This document shows, in pieces, positions 31,419-43,400 of a stretch of DNA of 64,000 nt. The DNA comes from Ditylenchus dipsaci (taxonomy: Eukaryota > Nematoda > Chromadorea > Rhabditida > Anguinidae). Location: NCBI GenBank assembly GCA_004194705.1, contig SADC01001082.1, positions 1 to 64,000 of the forward strand, in the 5' to 3' direction. Under the pieces are notes generated by a model. It saw nothing but the letters and a program-made list of their open reading frames with translations, was not told where the DNA came from and made no database searches. Each line of letters begins with the position of its first letter. The first letter of the stretch is position 1. The translations under genes were made by a program, and so were the position numbers.

Positions 31419-34400
31419 CTTAAATTGAAAGATAACTTTTAAAAGACCGTCAACAATGTCGATAATGAGAATTTCTAGAATTTAAGTTTGCGGCAGACAA
31501 TACTCTTTTGTCCGGCACTTATACTCTTTTTGAGTAAAATTCTGAATTTTTGAAAATTCTTCAAACTACTCAAAAGAGTATACAGAGGGACCTGTATTCA
31601 ACGAGATACAAGGGAATGGCCAACAGTGCTGTAAATTTTGGAATTTTGGCACCGGGCACCGCACCGGCCACCGACCTCTAAAATTTCGGCACCGGGCACC
31701 GCACAGGGCACCGGCGGTGCCGGTGCCCTGTGCGGTGCTATTTAGAGCACTGTTGGCCAAACGTCATCCTTATATCCAGGTGTCCTTATATATAGGTCAG
31801 ATTATACAGAAAACTAAGAAACCAAGATCAAAAGACCCAAAACAGCTCTCTTTATACAGAGGTTGTCCTTGTCAGTGTTTTCAAAAATGACAATGACATT
31901 CGCGATGACCTGACTTTCTAGGTGACTTTTAAAATGACTTGACACTGACAATGACAATGACTTTTTTAGCAGAATGACAATGACCTGACATGTCATTGTC
32001 ATTTTGCAAAAAAGTCATTGTCATTCTGACAAAAAGTCATTGTCATTCTGCGAAAAAGTCATTGTCATTCTGACAAGAGAAGTCGTCGATTGAGAGAAGT
32101 CGTCGATTCTGATTGTGACATCGCTGGAGAAACCTGAAGGAAATAAATTGCTTGTGATAGATGGCTCTGGCTTCGACGGAATCACGATAACAAGTCAAAA
32201 TGACTTTTTTTTTGTCAGAATGACAATGACTTTTTAGCAGAATGACAATGACAATGACTCTTTTAGCAGAATGACAATGACCTGACATGTCATTGTCATT
32301 GTCATTCTGCTAAAAAGTCATTGTCATTGTCAGTGTCATTGTCAGGTCATAATGTCATGTCATTGTGGCGATGTCAGTGTCATTTTTGAAAACACTGGTC
32401 CTTGTGAAGGGTGTCATTAAATGCAGATTTGACTGTAATGCAAAAAAAAGTATTGCCCGCGAACTCGAATTTCAGCAATTCTCACTGTCGTCATCTTTTT
32501 AAAGACAATTTCTGTGAGAAGATAAACCGACTTACAACTATTTTTTTTTTCAACATTTTTCTGTGATGTCCATCCTGTTCTGCTACTCTTCCTGCGCAAC
32601 TTTAAAATAGACACTTCATGTGAAACATGCATATTGACTGAAATATATGCATTTTAAAAATGCACTGAAATTTTGTTCTTTTTTCACCATTCTGCTATAA
32701 ATGTTAATTTTACTAGTTTTCACAGAGTCTTCTGTAAACGTTTGGTGTCATTCAAAACTGGCTTGAACTGCGCTTTCTTTTGAAGTGGGCAGGATGGGGT
32801 CGGCGGAACATATAGCCATTTGAATTCCCCATCTCACACAAAAATTTCCAACAAAAATTCCCATAACTTTTTTTCTGCTAGAAAAACTTTAAATTTTAAC
32901 ACTGGATTCGTACTCAGTGTGATCCGTTTGCATGTGAAAGTGCATTAACATGAAAAAGTCGCTTGCAAATTTCAAATTCCGCTCGAGACAAAAATTCATT
33001 TAAAAGATTCCTAATAATTTAAAGTTAAAATTGAAAACACCCGTCAAAATCGTTAAATATCCCGTCGAACTTTTTAAACTTTTTGTTCTCGATGTTTACT
33101 TTTTCAATTTTTTTTCTTTTTTGGACGAACATGTAGCGCTGAATATCTAGTTTCTAATAAGTTAATAACTGGCTGAACACAATATTGAAAAGTGGTAGGA
33201 AAATTGTGTTTTTTTTAAACTACACATATTTTTTCAAAATAATTGTTCTCCTACTTTTCAATATTGTATTTAACTAGTTGTAGCTCATCAGAAGCTAGAG
33301 ATTCAGCGCTACATACTGGTGCAACAAAATAAGAAAATTGGTGAGTAAACCCCGAGAACGAAAAGTTTTAAAAATTTGACGGGAGATTTACACATTTTTG
33401 ACGGGGGTTTTCAATTTAACCTTAAATTATTAGAACTCTTTTAAATACCGTATATTCTCTATTAGAAGGCCCGGGCCTTCTATTTTTCAACCCTAAAAAA
33501 GTCGGAAAAAATTTGGGTCGATTTTGAGATTTTTGCGTGCTCAACCAAAATTTAAAAGTGGAATCAGGTGAGCTCGTGCTAACTAAGAAAACGCGAAAAA
33601 CAGATTTGCGAATTTCTTTTTCTAGGCTGATATATAGGTCCTCAAGGGGGCCTTCTATTAGAGAGGGGCTTCTATTAGAGAGGGGCTTCTAATCGAGAAT
33701 ATACGGTAACTTTTTGTCTCGAGCGGAATTTCAAATTTGCAAGCGACTTTTTTATGTTAATGCAGTTTCACATGCAAACCAACCAAGCTGAACACTATTC
33801 CGTGTTGAAATTCAAGGTTTTCCCTAGCACAATTTTTTTGGGCAAATGTGAGATAAGAATTCAAATGGCCTATAGCTTTACCACCCGTGGTGAAAATTGG
33901 TGAAAATTAAAAACAAAATTTAAGTGCATTTTTTAAAATGTATTGGGTTGGTCAAAAATTATCCGGGATATTTTATTAAGACTTATAATTTTATCAATGT
34001 TGCAATCATATATACCGTATTTCTCTAATTACCGCCCGGGGCGGTAATTAGAAAGATGCAATTTTTCAAACTTCAAGTGGTTTAAAACTCGTGTTTTCAT
34101 TAACTGTTTGAGCTGTGTAAAAAGTGCCTGTTAGATTTTTTTGAAATCCCTCGCAGGCACTTTTTACACAGCTCAAACATTAAATGAAAACACGAATTTT
34201 GAACCACTTGAAGTTAGGGGGCCGGCAATTAGAGAGGGGGGGCGGCAATTAGAGGAAATACGGTATTCTCTTTTTCATACCATTTTGTAGCTCTGCATCT
34301 CCTCTTTCAAATGGCATATTAATCTTAGCTTGGTTATTTTGGATAAGTCGCCATTTAGCTCCAAACAGTTGTGAGGTCATTTTGAGAAATTTACCAGCGT

Positions 34401-37400
34401 TTTCATCACTTTAAACTGTCAAAATTTTCATTCAGGGCTCAGCGTTTTAGCAACATCTCAGCACTCAGTTGCAGCGCAGCTCAAGGGCTAGTAAATCCAC
34501 TTTACAGAATAATTTTTATAAATCTGAGTGTTGAGATATGGCTTTTTGGAAAAAATAGACTTTCTTAAGAAATGGCCAAAATGTGAAAAATTGGAATAAC
34601 TTGGATTTTGCCCTTTTTCAGAAAGTCTATTTTTTCCAAAAAGCCATATCTCACACTCAGATTTATAAAAATTATTCTGTAAAGTGGATTTGTAGCTCTT
34701 GAGATGCGCTACACTTAGTGCTGAGATGTTGCTACAACGCTAAGCCCTGAATTGAAATTTTGACCAGTTAAAGTGATGAAAAAGCTGGTAAATTTCTCAA
34801 ATGACCTCACAACTGTTTGGAGCCAACTTTTGATTTATCAAAAATAATCAAACTAAAGATTAATATGCCATTTGAAAGAGGAGATGCAGACCTACAAAAT
34901 GGTATGAAAAGCGAATAGATATAATTGCAACATTGATAAAATATAAGTTTTAATAAAATATCCCGGATAATTTTTGACCAACCCAATATATATTTCAGTC
35001 AATACGCATGTTTCACATGAACCGTCTTTTTCAAAGTGCTCAGGAAAAATTTTTTAAATTTTTAAAACACAAAATTTTTAAAAAAAATCGTGGTAAATCT
35101 TTCTTTGTGACTTTATCATTTTCTCAGAAAGTATCTTTTATTATTTTTTTGATTTTTGCCTGTAGTTCAGGATTGCTGTTAGCAATTGTCATCAAGCAGG
35201 CATCCGTCAGCTTTTTTGCGACTAAGCCAGGCATTTGAGCTGATGAAGATTTTTCAAGTGTAAAAGCCTTGCCAGTGTACATTTCCCCATGTATAAGATT
35301 CTAACAGATGCAAAGTCTCCAGTTGACTACACTCACCAATCCATCGGAAAAGATCATCGTTCAAAGTATAAAATTGGTGTTCAATTGTCAGATTTTATGC
35401 GCTGGCATGTGCGGCAAACCAAAATCCAAAATAGTTGTTTTACCCGAAGAACCAATTTCTGGAGGCTAAACTCTATTTCGATTTGAATTTTTTCAAAGAA
35501 TAAAATAGGTTATACCACTTGAGATTTGAGAGGGCTGTATGAAGACCATCTCCTAGGACTATGGATTCGTCATTTCTCAAGTCTAGCTCCAAACACTCTA
35601 ATTTTGGACATGTGGTTGAAACTAGATTCAAAGTATACTCAATTACTCCCTCTGTGATTTCAGAGCACTGAGAAAGGTTGAGTGAGCGCAGAGTGGGCGA
35701 TAATCCTTGCAGAAAAGTAGCATCCAGTATGTTTGCACCGAAGTCTAGGGCCTCCAACAGAGAGCACTGTGCAAAGAAGTGTTCCATAGAATAATACTGA
35801 ATATATCTTTAGTGATTAAGGTTTTTGACAAACATTTTGCATTTTCGAATATGAATTCGAATGTAAAAATTGTAGTATGGGCCAAAAAATTTTTGTTTAA
35901 AAATTATTGATTCAAATTTTAAAATTTTTGAAAAGCCCAAATGAGTTTTTGGAAAGCTTACCTGCATACCAAAAATAAATAAATAAAATTTTTATATAAT
36001 AATTGAGGTTATTAAGAGTGGTTTAGGGTTTACGGGATAATTTTGGGTTGTTCAAGGCATAAAATTGTACACTGATGCAAAATAAATTATATGTGATGCA
36101 AAAAGATCTGATGCAAAAAAAATATATATCTAATGCAAGGAAAACTACCATGCGTGTTTGCGGCATTGTTTTTTAACATACTTTTCGGAGAATACTCCTA
36201 GGCTAGTTAACAACGAATTTGTAGCTCCTCTCACTGCATATAAAATGGTTGAAAAGTTGCATGAGAGCAGTCATCAGAAACTGGGACTAAAAACACAATG
36301 CCAAGAACACGATTTTGAATCGGAGTGGTGAGGTGGGGGGGGGGGGGGGGGTGGGGTTGGGGTGGTTAAAAGTACGATCGAGAGCCTTTTTGACAAAACT
36401 TTCAAACCTTTTATTAAAAATCGTCAATTTTCGAAGAAAAAGTTTTTGGAAAGTCAGTTTTTGGAAAGGCCTCAATGCAAAATCTTGTTCAGAATCCGAA
36501 TCCGTTGAGACCAGATCAAAATAATTTCTGTGAGCTGAGATATTGCTATTTCGAGTATAGCAGATAGAGTTGTGAAACGAGAATTTGACCGGTCAAATTC
36601 TCGGTCAAATTCTGGTCAAATTCTCGGTCAAAATAAAGATTTTGACCGCTTAAGTAAAAATCGGTCAAAATCTTTTAATGTATTTTTCCGTAAATTGACA
36701 AGTTTTCTATCAGAGTATTTTTTGTCAAAACACTGTTCGACTCATTTATTTAAAATTAAAATGTTTATCATATTATCTTTTCAGCCATGTCCAAACAAAC
36801 TAAGCCTCTCTCATGGTGCTGGAACTATTTCGATCGAAAAGAGGAAAAGGATGCAAGCGGAAAGCTATCGTTCGTCGGATATTGTCAGTTTTGCAACGCT
36901 CGATACGTCACACATGCTAATAGAATGGAGAAACATCTACAGGTTTTTTAATTATTCTTATTTTTTATAAGTTTTATTTTTCAATATAGGAATGCAAAAA
37001 GGTTGGAGCCGAAGCAAGAAAGCAAATCAATCGTCTATTAAAGAAAACAACTGATGAGCCACCTAAGAAGATCAACAAGGAATCAGAAGAGGACAGCGCA
37101 AGGCCGAGCACAGGGATCAGGAGCTTCTTCGACAGCGTGGGCAAGGAGGATCAGGAAGAGGCCGACATTCTTCTCACAAGGGTAAGCATTTAATCAGTTA
37201 TTATATTTATGATTGTTTGTCTTTTAGGCACTCGTCACTGGCAACATTGCAGCGAATTTCCTCGATAATCCATTCTTCAAGCAATTTGTGGCCAAGCTCC
37301 GTCCTTCATACAAGCTACCGTCAAGGGAGTACAAGTTTCCCAAGGTTCTCGTGCCAGCTGAATTCAATCGTGTCAAGGAATCTATGGATGTAGCCATCAA

Positions 37401-40400
37401 CAAAGCCGATTTTCTCGCAGTTTCTTCCGATGGGTGGAGCGACATCAACACTAACAAGATAATCAATGTGGTGGTGCACACGCCGAAGCCTTACCTATAC
37501 AACTCGATCGACACTAAAGAGGAAGTTCACGATGGTTGGTTCTTTTATTGACTTGACATTCTTGTATATGGTTATCTTCTTTAGGAAAGTATATCGCCAA
37601 AATTCTAGCCGAAGAGATTGAAGCGGTGGGCAAACACAAAGTCGTCGCCGTCGTCACCGATCATGCTGCTAATATGCGAAAAGCCTGGGAGATACTGGAG
37701 AAGGCCTATCCGTGGATACTGTTCGAAGGGTGCAAAGCTCATATGCTCAATCTAGCTGCGAAGGACATATGCCAAAGAACAATGGTTGCGTTGAGAGTCA
37801 AATTCTGTCAAGATATCGTGAGGTTCTTCAGGTTTGTATTTTAGATTTTCTTCTTTTCTTACATTTACTTTTAGAAAGTCAAAGCCACAGAAGATCCTTT
37901 CAAAGATCCAGCTTGAGAAGATGGGGTCGTCAACACTACTACAACTACCTATCGAGACTCGCTGGGGAACTTACGCTAAGCTGATCAATTCCATCATCGC
38001 CAACGAATCGTGCCTCAAGGAAGCTATTTGGAATGCCGGAATCCAAGACAATCGTGTGCTCAAGCGGCAATCGGACGACATACGCCTTCTACTCTGCAGT
38101 GACGAAGAATTTTGGCCTGCTCTTAAGCAAATCAGCAAAGTGATCACTCCACTGGCCGAAGCAATCAGGAAAATCGAGGGGAATGAAGTGAACTCTAGGA
38201 GCGCCTACAAGACCATCAAGGATGCATTTGCTGAAGCGAAACGGGGAGTGAATGAAAGCGAGTTTGAATTCGGAAACGATATGATGGAGGTATGGTTAAC
38301 TGTTTTAGTACTTATTTTATCAAAAGTTTTTCAGCTCTTGGAAGATAGGGAAGAATTTGGCAGGACCGATGTCACATACTTGATGGATCTTATGGAGCCA
38401 AGCAACCGAGGAGAGGGACTTACCAATGAAGAGAAGCAAGCTTCTATCGAAATCCTAGCCAACAAGTTGAACAAGAATCCGGTCTTTGCAGGAAAGCAGC
38501 AGCAGGTAGATATTGAATTGATAGTTGCATTGTAGAATACTCATTTTGTTTTAGTTAATGACAGAGTGGGGCCAATGGCTAGCCAAAACAGGAATCTTTG
38601 CCGAGGACAAGCGACGCTATGCCTGGGACGCGGTCAACACGATGGATGCTTTGACTTGGTGGACAGCCTTCTTCTCCGACACTCTTCTTTCCAAGGTGGC
38701 TCAACTGCTCTCGAACATCCCAATATCAAGCGCAGCAACAGAAAGGAACTGGTCTCTCAGGGGTGCAATTCACACAAGTATTCGAAACAGGTTGGTGGAT
38801 TTACAATGGAGGATTATCACTAATGTAGTTTGTTTAGATTGAAGGTCGATACCACAAGCCAGCTCGTCTTCATCAAGCACAACCTACTTTTGGAATACGC
38901 CGATCTCTTCAAGCGGGGCAAAGTAACAGTTGAGGAAGAATCAGATGATGAAGAACTATTTGAGGAAAATGATTTCGAGTTGTTGATGCAGGATGTTGAT
39001 TGATTGTTATTTGTTTGCTTGATGTCAATAAAGCTTTTTGAGTGTAATTGAGCGTAGAATTGACACGGTTTGCAATTGACATGTCAATTGCACAACTCTA
39101 CGTTTGGCTGACCGATTGTTAGCGTTAATTAGCCGGCTAAGAGATTTTGACCGAATTTGACCGAAAAAATAGATTTTGACCGAGAATTTGACCGGTCAAA
39201 TTCTCGAAAAGATTTTGACTGGTCAAATTCACAACTCTAATAGCAGAACTTTCGCACCGCTTACCTACCTTTTAGGGAAATCTCAGCTCACAGAAAATAT
39301 TTTGATCTGATCTCAACGGATTCGGATTCCGGACAAAATTTATGTACTGGAGGTACTTTCCAAAAAATTTTTCCTTTGAAATTAACGATTTTTAAATAAA
39401 GTTTGAAAAATTTTGTCAAAAAGTGTCTCGAATCGACAGTTGTCCGGCGGTGGGTGGGGTTACGCGTTTCTTAAATTGAAAGGTTATCAGTGAAACACCC
39501 GTCAAAATCATTAAATATCCCGTCGAACTTTTTAAACTTTTTGTTCTCGATGTTTACTTTTTTAATTTTGTTTCTTCTTTGCACCAACATGTAGCGTTGA
39601 ATATCTAGTTTTCAAAAAGCTATCAGCTGGCTGAATAAAATATTAAAAAGGTGAGAGTAAATTGTTTTTCGAAATTACGCCTAGTTTTTCAAAATGAATT
39701 GTTCTCCCATTTTTCAATATTGTATTCAGCTAGTTGATAGCTTATTATGGCTTGTTCACATACTGAGAGTGAGTGGGAGTGAGAGTGAAAGTAAGCCGTT
39801 ATTGTGAACACCCTTAACTCTCACACACAGTCCCACTCGCACTCTGTGTCTCGGGTGTTCACAATGCTTTTTCTATTTTGCATTTAACTAAACATCTTAA
39901 AATTGGGTTGGTCCATAAGTTCGCAGGTAGTTATAGAAAACTCTCAAGGTTTGTGAATGGGTTTCATAACTTTTAACTAATTGCTGATTGGATACTTTAG
40001 AATATACCGTCAAATTTCTATTAATAGACCAGGTCTATCAATAGAGATTTCACGGTATTCTCGAAATTATTCTATCTTGAAATTACTCTCGGTACTTCAT
40101 CTATTCCTCTTTTTCTGTGAGTCACAATTCTCACTCGTCTTAAATATATTAATATGTTCTGCGAATTTCAAGATAGTGAAATCATTTCCAAACGCTTGAA
40201 TCTGTTTGCATGTGGGATAAACTGACTGAGTCAAGGACAATTCGACATTTAGTATGTTCATAGTTTTCGAGGCGCCCAAAAAAGCATTCTCAACACCAGC
40301 TGACTTCATTTTTTGCTGGCGTGAAGGTGAAAGGGAATTTCGAACGCTGCATACAGCTAATTTCAAGGAATCACATGAGATTTCAATTTCCAGGAAATCG

Positions 40401-43400
40401 TCATGGCATTCCCGTTTTCCATCTTTTCATCCTCAACCTAGTCCGAAGGAGAAAAACACAATTGGTGTCTTGAGCCACATCAGCTTTTTGCACATTGAAA
40501 TTCAAATATAGTTTGTATTTCACGATATTTGGTCGAAATATGCAATATTATGAACAAATTCAAAAAATGAAAAAATAATTTGATTAGTTTTATGCAGAAG
40601 AAAAAAGCATTGTGAACACCTGAGAGTGGGAGTGAGATGTATTGTGAACAATTTAAGCCACCAATTTAATTCATGTTGGATATGGATTTTTTCTAGTGCA
40701 AAAAAATTTCTTTTTGGTGCAAAAAGATTTTTTTCTGGTGCAAAAAAGCTCTTTTTTGGTGCAAATTGAATCTTTTTTGGTGCAAATATGATCTTTTTTG
40801 GTGCAAAAAGATTTTATTTTGGTGCAAATCGCCGTGGTGCAAATTGAATTTTTTTTGGTGCAAATAATTTTCTTTTTGGTGCAAATTGAATTCTTTTTGG
40901 TGCAAATCGAATTCTTTTTGGTGCAAATCGTATTCTTTCTGGATAATTTTTTTTTGTCCGTATAATACTCGTTTTTGCCCATCGCGTATTTTTTTTGCCT
41001 GTAGGTTTTGAATGTCCGTAGAATATCCGTTTTTGCCCGTAGATTTCTCTTTTTCTATTTTTTTCTGCCTGTAGATTTAAAAATTTTGAGAAAATTCAAA
41101 TTTTATGGTCAGAAAAGGACTTAGTTTGCTCAGAATCTTACCCTGAAATGGCCAAGTTGGTCTTTTGGGAGTTTATTGAAGGGGAGTAAACTTATTGCGA
41201 AATTTCAATTTCGCGCATCAGATTCCCTTCGCGATTGGCTCAATCTCTCAAAATCCGAATTCTACCATTCAGAACGACCTTTATTATTGGTTGAGGGTAC
41301 CTAAATACTAGTTGGTAGTGGTTTTAAAGAGTGAGGTATACTTCATATACGCATTGCTTAAGTCACAGGTTTGACTACCACTGGCTGCACACCTTGTTTT
41401 CTCCGTTTACTTGCAAGTTTTGTGTCAAAATGATCCTCACACTCTTGATCATCCAACAAGATTATCAGAGCAAGCTTTCACACCTACTGAAGTTTGTATT
41501 CAGGCTGAAGTATGCTAAATTAAAATGCTAAGTTTTCAGGGTTTTTTTTGATTAGTTACATTGAAATTTTCTGACTTTTTTTAGAAGTCACACTTTTTAT
41601 ATACCAAAATGTGGCCAAGAATCTAGGCTTTCATTTGAGCTATCAAACAGAAGGAAGTTAGTATGAAGTTGAATCTAAAATTCAAAAAACATCCAACGAT
41701 TTCCCATTCCATGCACTCCCACCCAGGGCTGTCACCCAAAATTTTCGAGATTCCCCAAAATTTGTTCTGGAACTGACGGTTTTCGGAAATCGAGGCAGTT
41801 TCTGACAGCAAAGCAGTGCTGTTAATGATTGCAATCCATTTCTCGACAGTTTTTGACCCTAGAAGTCAGTAAACTTGATATAAAAAAGAAAGGTGTGCGC
41901 CTAGCGGGATTAAAACTGCCGATTTAGGGCGATGCGTACATAAACTGTAACCCCCCCCTCATTTAGTGCTTCTAAATGGCGGAATCCGGAGTCTGAGAGA
42001 TTGAGCCGATCGAAAAAGGATTCTGATGCGCGCAATCTAATTTTCGCAAAAAGTTTACTCCCCCTTAAATAAATTACCAAAAAACAAACTTGGTCACTTT
42101 GGGGTGGGATTCTGAGCAAACCAAGTCTTTTTCTGACCATAAAATTTGAATTTCCGCAAAATTTTAAAATCTTCAGGCAGAAAAAATAGAAAAAAAAAGA
42201 AATTTACGGGCGAAAACGAATATTCTACGGTCATTCGAAATCTACAGGCAAAAAAAAATACGCGATGGGCAAAAACGAGTATTATACGGACAAAAAAATA
42301 TTATCTAGAAAGAATTCGATTTGCACCAAAAAGAATTCTATTTGCACCAAAAAGAATTTTATTTGCACTAAAAAAAATACTATTTGCACCAAAAAGAATT
42401 CAATTTGCACCAAAAAGAAAATTATTTGCACCAAAAAAAATTCAATTTGCACCACGGCGATTTGCACCAAAATAAAATCTTTTTGCACCAAAAAAAATTA
42501 TATTTGCACCAAAAAAGATTCAATTTGCACCAAAAAAGATCTAATTTGCACCAAATTTTTTTTGCACCAAAAAAAAATCTTTTTGCACCAAAAAGAAATT
42601 TTTTGCACCAAAAAGAAATCTTTTTGCACCAAAAAATCCATATCCATTCATGTTTGAATTGGTGGGCACAAAACTAGTCATATATTCTCCAAAATAGTCT
42701 TTTAGAACACCCCCTTACTCTCACTCTCAATCCCACTCCCACTCTCACTCTCAGTATGTGAACAGGCCATTTAAAACAATATATTCAGCTCTTCATGATG
42801 GCGTCAAGAAGAAAAAAATTGAAAAGTAAACACCGAGAACAAGAAGTTTTGAAAATTTGACGGGAGATTTAATGATTTTGACGGGTGTTTTCAATTTTAT
42901 CCACATTAAAATAGATGTTGGAACTTCTATTATAATACGGTATCTAGTTCAATCAAGCGTCGAATGTATATATTTTGGCTGATTAAAAAGTAGTCTAAAA
43001 ATGGTGTGGAACCGACTGGTTTTTTAGTTCTTTGACCAGTCAAAAAACCGGGTATTTGGTCAATTTCACTAGAATTTGGTCATTTTGACTGGTCGAATGA
43101 CCGTCATTTGACCGGTCAGATGACCGAATTATCAAATAATCGGCTATTTTACAACTATAAAAAATAGTCATGAACTTACAAAACTTGAGATGTTTCTAAG
43201 CTTAACAGTCTTTAAGTCAGCAAAACGTTCAACCACTTGCATGAGATCCCAATAGTACATTGGAATGTTGGAAAGGTCTAAATATTCGAGTTGGCCTGCA
43301 GGGATGCGACTAAGTACAATTCTCCAACAATGCTCGAAGAATGTGTAGCTGGCTAATCCACTCAAATCTACTTCTTGCAAATGAGCAGCACATTTTTTAA

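Larger units (their letters stand above)
36300..39475. repeat. Inverted repeat whose loop received a hAT transposon
   Basis: Left-arm words TTGAGACCAGATCAAAATAA, CTGTGAGCTGAGAT and GAATCCGAATCCGTTGAG are mirrored on the right by ATCTCAGCTCACAGAAAAT, TTTTGATCTGATCTCAACGG and ATTCGGATTCCGG. The outer parts (GGGGTGGGGTTGGGGTGG near 36350 and GGTGGGTGGGGTT near 39450) lie in the same orientation in this reading, so the outermost pairing is imperfect. The hAT at 36565-39239 sits almost at the centre. Confidence 0.65.
39490..42900. repeat. Giant nested palindrome, ~3.4 kb
   Basis: The two halves mirror each other at several levels. Outer: ACCCGTCAAAATCATTAAAT (39495) and TTTAATGATTTTGACGGGTG (42865). 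Next: CACATACTGAGAGTGAGTGG (39757) and CACTCTCACTCTCAGTATGTG (42740). Next: CATTTTTTGGTGCAAA-type arrays (40680-40930 and 42315-42645). Inner: GTCAGAAAAGGACTTAGTTT (41108) and ACCAAGTCTTTTTCTGACC (42120); GCGATTGGCTCAATCTCTCA (41231) and TGAGAGATTGAGCCGATCG (41994). The centre is about 41320-41900. The outer arms also exist alone as a ~390-bp palindrome at 33030-33425, so the larger structure seems to have grown by insertion into a smaller one. No transposase was found. Confidence 0.85.

Noticed and set aside
35008..35238. Plus-strand frame with a hydrophobic run
   Set aside because: It is antisense to the recognisable LRR exon at 35160-35465 and its downstream intron.
37224..37481. Minus-strand frame of 85 codons
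   Set aside because: It lies opposite exon 3 of the well-supported hAT transposase.
40671..42677. CTKKN / LHQKE repeat proteins
   Set aside because: They are translations of the TTTTTGGTGCAAA arrays and occur in several frames and on both strands of a foldback.
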